A stretch of DNA of 63,223 nucleotides from an uncultured Bacillota bacterium (GTDB taxonomy: Bacteria > Bacillota_I > Bacilli_A > Erysipelotrichales > Coprobacillaceae), in contig CASETM010000066.1 of assembly GCA_949290865.1 (NCBI GenBank), forward strand, positions 1 through 63,223. Direction: 5' to 3'. A program made the position numbers and the translations under genes. Below are positions 14,626 through 22,376 of the stretch, piece after piece. The notes beneath the pieces were generated by a model. The model was given only the letters and a program-made list of their open reading frames with translations. It did not search any database and had not been told where the DNA came from. Each line of letters begins with the position of its first letter. Within the stretch, counting starts at the first letter, position 1.

Positions 14626-15454
14626 TATTAAAATTCTGAAAAAAGTAATCGAAAGTGCGGACGCAATTATTATCGGTGCAGGAGCTGGGTTATCTACATC
14701 TGCTGGTTTAGAATACGGTGGGAAACGGTTCTTTGATAATTTCTCTGATTTTGCAGACAAATATGGATTACAAGATATGTATGCTGCTGGTTTTTATCCG
14801 TTCGACACATTAGAGGAATACTGGGCATATTGGAGCAGACATATTATGTTGAATCGGTATCAGACAAGCATTGGCAAACCTTATACAGATTTGTTATCTT
14901 TAGTCAAAGATAAAGATTATTTTGTTTTAACAACGAATGTAGACCATTGCTTTCAACGAGCAGGCTTTGATAAACATCGTTTATTTTATACACAAGGCGA
15001 CTATGGACTTTGGCAGTGTTCAAAAGCCTGTCATCAAGAAACATATGATAATGAAAAGCAAGTTAAGGAAATGGTCGTTAAGCAAGAGAATATGAAGATA
15101 CCAACCGATTTAGTTCCCTATTGTTCACATTGCGGAGCACCTATGACAATGAATTTACGCATTGACCAAACATTTGTACAAGATTCGGGGTGGTATCTTG
15201 CGTCAAACAGATACAGTGATTTTTTGAAGCGACATGAAAATTTAAAAATCTTATACTTAGAATTAGGCGTAGGTGGCAACACACCTGTTATTATTAAATA
15301 TCCATTTTGGAATATGACATCAAAAAACAAAAATGCGGTTTATGCCTGTGTCAATTATCAAGAAATATTTTGTCCACCACAAATAGAAAAGCAATCTATT
15401 TGTATTCAGGCAGATATTGGGAAAGTAATTCAAGATTTGTTGGAAGATAAATAA
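14576..15454 (+). CDS. Class M sirtuin (SirTM), predicted protein ADP-ribosyltransferase
   Basis: NAD-dependent enzyme of the sirtuin fold. GAGAGLS (34-40) binds NAD and TTNVDH (119-124) is the second NAD motif. At the place of the catalytic His of deacylating sirtuins there is Gln140 (YTQGDYG), the substitution that marks SirTM enzymes, which transfer ADP-ribose instead of deacylating. Cys148, Cys152, Cys183 and Cys186 form the structural zinc site. In pathogens the acceptor is a lipoylated GcvH-L protein, but neither gcvH-L nor lplA2 lies nearby. GAGGTGG precedes the ATG. It is the last gene of the cargo operon. Confidence 0.92.
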   Translation: MFSKKKIIKSTSDYWDSIKILKKVIESADAIIIGAGAGLSTSAGLEYGGKRFFDNFSDFADKYGLQDMYAAGFYPFDTLEEYWAYWSRHIMLNRYQTSIGKPYTDLLSLVKDKDYFVLTTNVDHCFQRAGFDKHRLFYTQGDYGLWQCSKACHQETYDNEKQVKEMVVKQENMKIPTDLVPYCSHCGAPMTMNLRIDQTFVQDSGWYLASNRYSDFLKRHENLKILYLELGVGGNTPVIIKYPFWNMTSKNKNAVYACVNYQEIFCPPQIEKQSICIQADIGKVIQDLLEDK

Positions 15455-15489
15455 AATAATATTGCCATTGACTTGTTCTTATAGTCAAG

Positions 15490-15628
15490 ACAGACGGAGT
15501 GATCCATTCGCGGTGGCTGTCGAAGACACAGAGCCACGCCAGCTTGCTGGCGAGGGAATGGTTCACTTCGTCTGTGAGCGAGCCTGTGGCGAGCGATTAT
15601 CAATCCCCCGTTATCTAACAAGGGGGGG
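15490..15628 (+). other. GC-rich multi-hairpin region, possible oriT or transposon-end remnant
   Basis: A 20-bp nearly perfect inverted repeat (15490-15509 with 15556-15575) encloses two smaller hairpins: GCG-TGGCT with AGCCACGC (15510-15539) and GCCAGC/GCTGGC (15538-15551). A CCCCC/GGGGG hairpin follows at 15605-15626. Base composition is clearly richer in G and C than the surroundings, and no believable gene covers it. Such clusters occur at transfer origins and transposon ends; the role is inference. The remainder of the 380-base gene-free stretch (15455-15834) is described in the next two entries. Confidence 0.5.
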
Positions 15629-15702
15629 CACAAAAAACAAGAAACAATAGACATTGCAAAGCAGAAACGCTGTATTTATAAGGCAAAACCGCATTTTTAC
15701 AG

Positions 15703-15731
15703 TAGTGATATAAATTGTACCTATATCACTA
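15703..15731 (+). repeat. 10-bp perfect inverted repeat
   Basis: TAGTGATATA (15703-15712) and TATATCACTA (15722-15731) surround a 9-base loop. It could be an operator or the arm of an RNA hairpin. A five-codon frame (Met-Lys-Ile-Glu-stop) begins at 15731 and the terminator at 15755 follows, an attenuator-like arrangement. Confidence 0.5.
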
Positions 15732-15754
15732 TGAAAATTGAATAGGAAACATGA

Positions 15755-15803
15755 GAAAGACAGTTGATTTCAAAAAATAAGAAATTGATTGTCTTTTTCT
15801 TTT
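15755..15803 (+). terminator. Strong terminator inside the island
   Basis: A 17-bp stem including three wobble pairs (15755-15771 with 15781-15797), loop of nine, then TTTTTCTTTT. It would end transcripts before the recombinase fragment. Confidence 0.8.
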
Positions 15804-15834
15804 ACAGAAATTTAAGTACAGGCAATTATCAATT

Positions 15835-16500
15835 ATGGTTGATCTGGTCCCTGACAAGTGTGCGGATTGTGGCTGGTCTATGAGGTTTGGAACGAATAAA
15901 GCAAATAAGACACCATACAGTTATTATGCTTGTAGTTTCTACGGACAGTTCGGAAAAGGCTATTGTTCTATGCACTACATTCGTTATGATGTACTGTATC
16001 AAGCCGTATTAGAACGATTGCAGTATTGGGCTAAGGCAGTACAACAGGACGAAGAAAAGGTATTGAACAAGATACAGAAAGCAGGCAATGCGGAACGCAT
16101 ACGGGAAAAGAAGAAAAAAGCAAGTGCATTGAAGAAAGCTGAAAATCGACAAAATGAGATTGACCGATTATTTGCGAAAATGTATGAAGATAGAGCCTGT
16201 GAAAAGATAACGGAACGAAACTTCATTATGTTGTCTGATAAGTACCAAAAGGAACAAGTAGAATTGGAAGAACAGATAACAAGCCTAAAAGAAGAATTAA
16301 GTAAAATGGAGCAGGATATGATAGGTGCTGAAAAATGGATTGAGTTAATCAAGGAATATTCCGTACCAAAGGAACTGATAGCATCGTTATTAAATGCCAT
16401 GATAGAAAAAATCCTTATCCATGAAGCAACAACAAATGAGGATAAGGAAAGAATACAGGAAATTGAAATAGACTACCGATTTATCGGAAAAGTTGAGTAA
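15835..16500 (+). pseudogene. C-terminal fragment of a large serine recombinase
   Basis: The first 60 residues are a recombinase zinc ribbon: CADCGWSM and, later, YACSFYGQFGKGYCSMHYI. A Lys/Glu-rich coiled coil and a closing DUF4368-type segment (MIEKILIHEA to EIDYRFIGKVE) follow, as in TnpX/TndX-like enzymes. The catalytic serine domain and central recombinase domain are missing; the frame upstream of 15835 is closed at 15778 and does not look like recombinase. It lies beside the right junction of the island, where such genes normally end. It cannot recombine DNA by itself. Confidence 0.85.
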
Positions 16501-16543
16501 TCAATAAGAACAATATTTTTAACTAAGAGAAAGCGGAGCTGGA

Positions 16544-18427
16544 TTGCCAGATATATCTTTGCTGATTGATCTGGCTGATGCGCCCAATATCAGTATTGAT
16601 GACTTATTAAAAGGAAATGATATTCAGGAAGATACATTGACTTTTGAACATTCTTTTAAAGTAGAAAAAACATATTATCGAAAATATCTTTATGATCAGT
16701 ATTTCTGTCATCGACTGTACTGGATCATTGATTTGTGTGGAGTCCTGATGATTATGGCAGGAATGGCAGCACTTCCTTTAAATATGTATATTTCTCAATA
16801 TGTTACTGTTTTGGCGAAAGCAGCTTTAATGCTGGGAATAATGATGATGAGTGTACCATTGTTTATACTGATATATCATATAAGGATTTTTAAGCCATTT
16901 GAAGTATGTTATACATTAAAAAATGACAGAATCATATATTTGTGTGATGGTGAGGAAATCACATATGATTTGCAGCAATTCTGTTTAGCAGAGAAGAAAA
17001 AGTTTGTATATTTGACAAATGGAAAAAAAGTTTTATGGCTGGCACTGGATGATATTAAAGAAGTGAAACAGTATGTTCAAAACAAAAATATTAAAGCCAT
17101 CAAATATAGATTTGCAGGGAAATTATTTTTTGCAATAGTTTTGACAAGTGCGATAATTTTACAGTCAGGATATATGATTGTTTTAAAAAATTTTGGATTT
17201 GAATATATCCATGATCAATATGAGGTTTTGATGTATCTTGTCATCCTTTGGGCAATCGCTGGTTTATGGATGCTGATGAGAAAAAGTGTTAAGCATACAC
17301 TGATATATATGATGACATCAATCATGATGATTTTTCTGGTTAATCTGCTTTTGAAAAGTAATAGTTCTATTCATACGATTACATCTTTTTCTCCAAATTT
17401 TCAACATCGCGTAGTTTTAAAATATGATACTTTTCACGAAGATTTGTCAAATTATCATTATACATATTTATGTTTTGCGAAAAAAAGTGATACTGTACAT
17501 ATATCCAAAATGCTGGATAACAAAGGCTATTGGCTTACAGATGACTGTTATATGCTTACATATAGAGATTTTCAGCAGAATCAGGATGTTTATGTAGCGA
17601 CTTTTGGTGATCGAGGAAATGGAATTTCCTATTACTCTGTTACTGCTGCTTTACATGGGAACTGGTATCAGGTTGATAATGATAAATCTCCATTTACTTT
17701 GAAAGTAGAAAATGGTGAAATTACAGTCAAGCATGATGAAAAATCTGTTTTTTCGGGTGATCAAATTGAGCAGAATGGAACGCTTGCTTTAACCTTGTAT
17801 AAAAATGATCATCCTCAATATGTTATTGCATTAGATGAAAACTGTTATCTGGAAGATAACGGTCTCATTAATAAAAAAGGAACAATAACGATTTTTGATC
17901 TCAATGATTTTTCATCAGGAACCTTGTATTGTGGAACGTATAAAGAAGATCCGCAAGTTCAGGAAGAAATTGATGAAGAGATGCGTGATAGCACAGTCAA
18001 ATTATTGAATGAGATGAATGAAATGCTACAGGATGATCCCCAGTTAAAAAATATAGAAAATAGTTATCGCCTTTTTAAAGTGGAAACTAATTCAGATGAT
18101 TACTTTACCGTGAGAAAAGAAGCTTATCTTATCCATCAGTCTTTATTTGCGGATGATAGTCTGCTAGATAAGGGACAGATTAATAATATTAAAATTATTG
18201 CTGGAGATATTAAAGATTTTTACGTAGAAATGAGAATGGAAGAAACTTATACAAGTCACGGAGAGACAGAAACTGGCACATTGGAATCGCACTATCGTAT
18301 TAAAAAAGGAGAGAATTGTTATCTTGTTGCCAATATTACTTATCGTATGCCAGGGAGTGTTGGCTTAAAACCAAATGATCCTGTTATTGAAAGAGATACT
18401 GCTGATGATTCAAGTTATGCATATTAA
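16544..18427 (+). CDS. XRE-family membrane regulator, 3' portion cut off from its HTH by the island
   Basis: The first residues (PDISLLIDLADA, then ISIDDLLKG) are the end of an XRE helix-turn-helix domain whose front is at 11434. Hydrophobic segments at about 55-85, 90-110, 190-215, 225-245 and 250-270 make a membrane core, followed by a roughly 330-residue hydrophilic region without a family I recognise. In-frame sequence continues upstream to 16529. A TTG at 16544 behind GGAG could start translation, so a headless membrane protein may still be made. The penicillin-binding protein starts 24 bases after its stop, so the original gene may have controlled cell-wall functions. Confidence 0.7.
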   Translation: MPDISLLIDLADAPNISIDDLLKGNDIQEDTLTFEHSFKVEKTYYRKYLYDQYFCHRLYWIIDLCGVLMIMAGMAALPLNMYISQYVTVLAKAALMLGIMMMSVPLFILIYHIRIFKPFEVCYTLKNDRIIYLCDGEEITYDLQQFCLAEKKKFVYLTNGKKVLWLALDDIKEVKQYVQNKNIKAIKYRFAGKLFFAIVLTSAIILQSGYMIVLKNFGFEYIHDQYEVLMYLVILWAIAGLWMLMRKSVKHTLIYMMTSIMMIFLVNLLLKSNSSIHTITSFSPNFQHRVVLKYDTFHEDLSNYHYTYLCFAKKSDTVHISKMLDNKGYWLTDDCYMLTYRDFQQNQDVYVATFGDRGNGISYYSVTAALHGNWYQVDNDKSPFTLKVENGEITVKHDEKSVFSGDQIEQNGTLALTLYKNDHPQYVIALDENCYLEDNGLINKKGTITIFDLNDFSSGTLYCGTYKEDPQVQEEIDEEMRDSTVKLLNEMNEMLQDDPQLKNIENSYRLFKVETNSDDYFTVRKEAYLIHQSLFADDSLLDKGQINNIKIIAGDIKDFYVEMRMEETYTSHGETETGTLESHYRIKKGENCYLVANITYRMPGSVGLKPNDPVIERDTADDSSYAY

Positions 18428-18450
18428 ATTTGTTTGAGGGAGGAATTATC

Positions 18451-20427
18451 ATGAAGAAGAAACTGATCATTATTGTTGTTGCATGTGTTTTAGCTGTCGT
18501 ATCAGGCTTTTTTATCTATAATCGTGGGAAAAGTGGCAGTCAAATTGTCAAAGAATATTTTGAACTGCTGGAAAAGAAGAAATATGCAGAAATGTATGCT
18601 ATGCTGGATCCAAAAAAAGTCTATACACCTTCAAAAAATGATTTCATAGAAAGATATAAGAATATTTATGATGGTATTGGAGCAGAAAATATATCTGTCG
18701 ATATTCTTAACGAAGAAAACAATGAAGTTGAATATCAGTTATCAATGGACACTGTTGCTGGAACAGTGAAATATAAAAATACGGTTGCGATCAGAAATGG
18801 GCAAATCGGTTATAATAATCAAATAGTATTAGACGGTTTCAGTTCACAGAATAAAGTAAAGGTCTTAACATCTTCGCCTGAAAGAGGATGTATCTATGAC
18901 CGTAATGGAAATGCACTTGCAAAGCAGGGAAATGGATATTCAGTTGGTCTTGTTAGAGGAAAGCTTAATGGAGAAAATGACTATGCTAAAATAGCAGAGT
19001 TTCTGGAAACGGATGTTGAAACAATTCAGAAGAAGATGAGTGCCTCTTGGATCAAGGATGATTCGTTTGTTCCTGTCAAGACAGTATCTGAAGTAAAAAA
19101 GAATGAACTAATCAGTCAAGGAATTCTAACAATTAGTGGAGTGATGATCAATACGATTTCCATACGTGTCTATCCTTATGATCAGGTGACATCACATTTA
19201 ATTGGATATTTACAGAAAGTGAATGCGGAAGATCTGAAAAAACATCAAGATGAAGATTATGATGAAAATTCGCTGATTGGAAGAAGTGGGTTGGAAGCGG
19301 CCTATGAAAAAAGCTTAAAAGGGGAAGCAGGGAAAAGTATTGTAATTGTTGATGAAAATGATAAAATTCAATCTACTGTAGCTAGTAAAGCAGTTAAAAA
19401 TGGTGAGGATCTGTATTTGACCATTGATATTAATTTGCAGCAAAGTCTTTACAACGAATATCAAAGTGATCAAAGTGCTTCAGTTGCTATGAATCCTCAA
19501 ACAGGAGAGATTCTGGCTCTTGTTTCGACACCTTCTTTTTCCAGTAATGATTTTATAACCGGTTTATCATCTCAACAGTGGCAGCAGCTTAACAGTGATG
19601 ACAGCCAACCTATGTTAAATCGATTTAAAGCAACATACACGCCTGGTTCAACTATGAAACCAATTACGGCAGCAATCGGACTTGATACCGGAACGATTGA
19701 TGAAAATAAAGATCTCCAGGCCAAGGAAAAATGGCAAAAGGACCAAAGCTGGGGAGATTACTATATTACAACTTTACATGCACCTACACCAAACAATCTG
19801 GAGAATGCGATTGTTTATTCTGACAATGTCTATTTTGCCAGAACAGCACTGCAAATTGGCAAAGGTCACTTATTTGAATATTATCAGAAATTAAAAATTG
19901 GAAATGATATCCCATTTGAGTTAAAAATAAATCAATCACAGTATATTAATAAAAAACAGAAAGTTACAGATCAGCTGCTGGCAGATAGCGGATATGGACA
20001 GGGACAGCTGCTGATGAATCCGATTCAGCTGACATGTATATATGGAGCATTTGTTAATGAAGGAACGATTATGCAGCCACATTTGACGCAAAAAGATTCA
20101 GAAGTCTGGGTAAAAAAAGCTTTTAAAAAAGAAACAGCTGCGATAATTCTCAAAGATCTTGTAGCGGTGATAGAAAATGAAAATGGAACGGGACATGGTT
20201 TTTATCGTGAAGGAACCACCCTTGCCGGAAAAACTGGAACAGCAGAAATCAAAAAATCGCAAAGCGACACATCAGGAACAGAACTGGGATGGTTTACTAT
20301 GATGACGGTTGATCAGGAGCAGCCAATTGTTATAACAACTGTAGTAGAAAATGTTAAAAACAGAGGAGGCAGTTCCTATGTTGTTGAGCATATGAGAACG
20401 GTTGTAAATAAGTATTTATTTGAATAA
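18451..20427 (+). CDS. Class B penicillin-binding protein with MecA_N (NTF2-like) domain
   Basis: Membrane-anchored D,D-transpeptidase cross-linking peptidoglycan. One transmembrane helix (residues 4-23) leads to an NTF2-like MecA_N domain (about 28-130), a dimerisation domain (about 135-310) and a transpeptidase domain. Active-site motifs are STMK at 400-403, SDN at 457-459 and KTGT at 594-597. The 658-residue layout matches Bacillus PbpC and staphylococcal PBP2a; this layout alone does not show beta-lactam resistance. ATG 18451 follows GAGGGAGG. It shares a transcript with the interrupted XRE/membrane gene and ends at a terminator. Confidence 0.88.
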   Translation: MKKKLIIIVVACVLAVVSGFFIYNRGKSGSQIVKEYFELLEKKKYAEMYAMLDPKKVYTPSKNDFIERYKNIYDGIGAENISVDILNEENNEVEYQLSMDTVAGTVKYKNTVAIRNGQIGYNNQIVLDGFSSQNKVKVLTSSPERGCIYDRNGNALAKQGNGYSVGLVRGKLNGENDYAKIAEFLETDVETIQKKMSASWIKDDSFVPVKTVSEVKKNELISQGILTISGVMINTISIRVYPYDQVTSHLIGYLQKVNAEDLKKHQDEDYDENSLIGRSGLEAAYEKSLKGEAGKSIVIVDENDKIQSTVASKAVKNGEDLYLTIDINLQQSLYNEYQSDQSASVAMNPQTGEILALVSTPSFSSNDFITGLSSQQWQQLNSDDSQPMLNRFKATYTPGSTMKPITAAIGLDTGTIDENKDLQAKEKWQKDQSWGDYYITTLHAPTPNNLENAIVYSDNVYFARTALQIGKGHLFEYYQKLKIGNDIPFELKINQSQYINKKQKVTDQLLADSGYGQGQLLMNPIQLTCIYGAFVNEGTIMQPHLTQKDSEVWVKKAFKKETAAIILKDLVAVIENENGTGHGFYREGTTLAGKTGTAEIKKSQSDTSGTELGWFTMMTVDQEQPIVITTVVENVKNRGGSSYVVEHMRTVVNKYLFE

Positions 20428-20461
20428 AAAATCAGATTTGACTATAAATCTGATTTTTTTT
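20428..20461 (+). terminator. Terminator after the penicillin-binding protein gene
   Basis: Perfect 12-bp stem (AAAATCAGATTT 20428-20439, complement 20446-20457), 6-base loop, T-run. Confidence 0.9.
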
Positions 20462-20478
20462 GTGAAAAAGAGAATCAG

Positions 20479-20525
20479 TTGACAAAAAAGTAATACTGTG
20501 TTACTGTATTAGTGTACTAATACAG
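20479..20525 (+). promoter_or_regulatory. Promoter and palindromic operator of the GntR/ABC operon
   Basis: TTGACA (20479-20484), 17 bases, TACTGT (20502-20507). A palindrome CTGTATTAG-N4-CTAATACAG (20504-20525) overlaps the -10 box and the start site, a position fit for repression by the GntR protein encoded next. Confidence 0.75.
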
Positions 20526-20540
20526 TGAGGTGATTTTGAC

Positions 20541-20933
20541 GTGAACACATTTCAGTCGGATAAGCCGATTTATTTGCAGGTTGTTGAAGATGTCAAGATG
20601 AAAATCTTATGTGGAGATCTTCATCCAGGAGATAAACTTGAATCAGTGAGAGAAATGGCAGCGCGTTTGTCGGTGAATCCTAATACGATTCAAAGAGCGT
20701 TTTTGGAATTGGAAAGACAGGGATTCATTGTAACACAAAGGGCTGTAGGAAGGTTTGTCAGTGAGGATAATCAATTTTTGGAAATATACAAACAACAGAG
20801 AATTCGTGATACGATTCAGCAATTTGTAGAAGAAATGGCAAGATATGGCATGAAACCAAAAGATGTTATTGCATATTTAACAGAACAGGAGGATAAATAT
20901 GAAGGAGTTAATAACAATACAGAATCTGAATAA
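20541..20933 (+). CDS. GntR-family regulator, YtrA type
   Basis: A 130-residue protein with a GntR winged helix at 8-75 (KPIYLQVVEDVKMKIL, SVREMAARLSVNPNTIQRAF) and a short C-terminal tail instead of a ligand domain, as in the YtrA subfamily. These repress neighbouring ABC transporter genes and often respond to cell-wall antibiotics. GTG start at 20541 with GAGGTGA upstream. Its 3' end overlaps the ABC ATPase gene by 35 bases, so the two are coupled. The palindrome at 20504 is the likely target. Confidence 0.88.
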   Translation: MNTFQSDKPIYLQVVEDVKMKILCGDLHPGDKLESVREMAARLSVNPNTIQRAFLELERQGFIVTQRAVGRFVSEDNQFLEIYKQQRIRDTIQQFVEEMARYGMKPKDVIAYLTEQEDKYEGVNNNTESE

Positions 20934-21597
20934 AAGATATGGAAAAAAACAGGTTTTAAAAGCAGTTGATCTATCATTATACAGTGGCAGGATCATAGGA
21001 TTATTAGGACCTAACGGCAGTGGTAAAACAACAATAATCAAAATATTGAATGGATTGCTGAAAGATTATCAGGGACAGATTCTGGTTGATGGTCAATCCA
21101 TTGGAAAGCATTCAAAAAAAATAATTTCTTATTTGCCTGATGAACCTTATTTTGAAAACTGGATGACGACAAGTGATGCATTGCATTTGTTTCAGGATAT
21201 GTACGAAGATTTTGATCTCAATAAGGCATTGTTACTAATGGAAAAGATGGGAATAGAAAAAAAGATAAAAATTAAACAGTTATCAAAAGGAATGAAAGAA
21301 AAATTTCAACTGATACTGGTCATGTCTAGAAAAGCAAAGATTTATATTTTAGATGAACCGTTAGGAGGAATCGATCCAGCAGCACGTGAACTGATTCTGG
21401 ATACAATTTTGAATAATTATGATGATGACGCCCTGGTCCTGTTATCGACACATTTGATTGCCGATATAGAAAAGATTTTTGATGAAGTTATTTTTATCAA
21501 AGAAGGTTCAATCATTTTACATCAAAACAGTGAGGATCTCAGAATGGAAAGAAAGGCATCAATCAATGATATTTTTAAGGAGGAATTCAGATGTTAA
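20899..21597 (+). CDS. ABC transporter ATP-binding protein (YtrB-like)
   Basis: Cytoplasmic nucleotide-binding subunit: Walker A GPNGSGKTT, signature LSKGMKEKFQL (Ser-Lys-Gly variant common in YtrB-like proteins) and Walker B YILDEPLGGID. 232 residues. AGGAGG is seven bases before the ATG. With the next gene it forms an exporter regulated by the GntR protein. The substrate is unknown; relatives belong to cell-envelope stress operons. Confidence 0.88.
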   Translation: MKELITIQNLNKRYGKKQVLKAVDLSLYSGRIIGLLGPNGSGKTTIIKILNGLLKDYQGQILVDGQSIGKHSKKIISYLPDEPYFENWMTTSDALHLFQDMYEDFDLNKALLLMEKMGIEKKIKIKQLSKGMKEKFQLILVMSRKAKIYILDEPLGGIDPAARELILDTILNNYDDDALVLLSTHLIADIEKIFDEVIFIKEGSIILHQNSEDLRMERKASINDIFKEEFRC

Positions 21598-22319
21598 GAC
21601 TTATGAAATATGAATTTATACATTCTATGCGTTCATTTTTGCTTTCGTTCTTTATTTTTTGGATAGTCTGTCTACTTTTGCCGATGTTTACTGGAGAACT
21701 TATGTCAGAAATTCCGGTCTTTAGCGGCTTGATGGTTTTGGGTTTTACTGTTCTGGTAATGGGGATAGTCTTAGCATTATTTATCAGCATCATTACTCGC
21801 TATTATTATTCGATGTTTAAGAGGCCGGCTTATCTAACTTTAACATTGCCAGTTTCTTCATGGCAACTGATTGGATCAAAACTTGTAGTGTCTTATTTAT
21901 GGCTGATGATTGGTGTATTTGTCTTGCTGTTAGGTATTGGTCTTTCAGCTGTTGTTGCAGCACTGATGAGTCAGGATGTTTCTTTATCACTTTTATTTCA
22001 GCTGATTCCTGATGTGATCAATAAATTTTTCAGCGAGTTTTCGGTATTTCTGAAATATTTTCTTTATGGAACCGTAGAAATCTATCATTTAATTATTTTT
22101 ATTTATTTTGCTTTGACTGTTGTTCATACCAAATACTGTTGTCGCTACCGTCTGGCTGTAGCACTGGTTTTATGGTTCATTATGCAACTGTTCTTTCCAC
22201 TGATCCGCAATCAGTTTGGAACATCGTATACGGTGCTGATATTCTATGATTTGATGATCAGTATTCTTCTGACAGTCGCTACGGTCTATATTATTGATCA
22301 TCATATTGAAATTGAATAA
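21591..22319 (+). CDS. ABC transporter permease
   Basis: A 242-residue membrane protein with about six hydrophobic segments and no enzyme motif, overlapping the ATPase gene by seven bases. AAGGAGG lies in the end of the ATPase gene. Size and position match the permease of YtrA-type operons. It ends at a bidirectional terminator shared with the amylase gene. Confidence 0.8.
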   Translation: MLRLMKYEFIHSMRSFLLSFFIFWIVCLLLPMFTGELMSEIPVFSGLMVLGFTVLVMGIVLALFISIITRYYYSMFKRPAYLTLTLPVSSWQLIGSKLVVSYLWLMIGVFVLLLGIGLSAVVAALMSQDVSLSLLFQLIPDVINKFFSEFSVFLKYFLYGTVEIYHLIIFIYFALTVVHTKYCCRYRLAVALVLWFIMQLFFPLIRNQFGTSYTVLIFYDLMISILLTVATVYIIDHHIEIE

Positions 22320-22329
22320 TGACATGAAA

Positions 22330-22376
22330 AAAGATAAATCCGCTTTAGATTAAAGAGGGTTTATCTTTATTTTTTT
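22330..22376. terminator. Bidirectional terminator between the ABC operon and the amylase gene
   Basis: Arms AAAGATAAATCC (22330-22341) and GGTTTATCTTT (22358-22368), one bulge, T/A runs on both sides. The amylase stop codon lies in the arm. Confidence 0.8.

Larger units (their letters stand above)
11546..16526 (+). mobile_element. 4.98-kb integrated island carrying a SirTM/macrodomain cargo
   Basis: The hexamer GAGAAA occurs at both ends (11546-11551 and 16527-16532). The flanks are two halves of one XRE-type gene that rejoin in frame. Inside are Rrf2, tandem SnoaL, split-barrel/ferredoxin, macrodomain and sirtuin genes, a GC-rich hairpin region, and the C-terminal piece of a large serine recombinase at the right end. 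TnpX/TndX-type recombinases use GA dinucleotides, which fits the junctions. The left end carries a GAAACT/AGTTTC inverted repeat. With only part of the recombinase left, the element looks immobile, a deletion derivative of a larger transposon or ICE. Confidence 0.7.

Noticed and set aside
15999-16400. 133-codon frame antisense to the recombinase fragment
   Set aside because: No ribosome binding site, low-complexity Ser/Phe-rich product, fully explained as the shadow of the coiled-coil coding sequence on the other strand.
18451-20427. mecA-like beta-lactam resistance determinant
   Set aside because: MecA_N-type layout is also that of ordinary Bacillus PbpC; nothing in the neighbourhood (no mecR/mecI or cassette recombinase) supports resistance.
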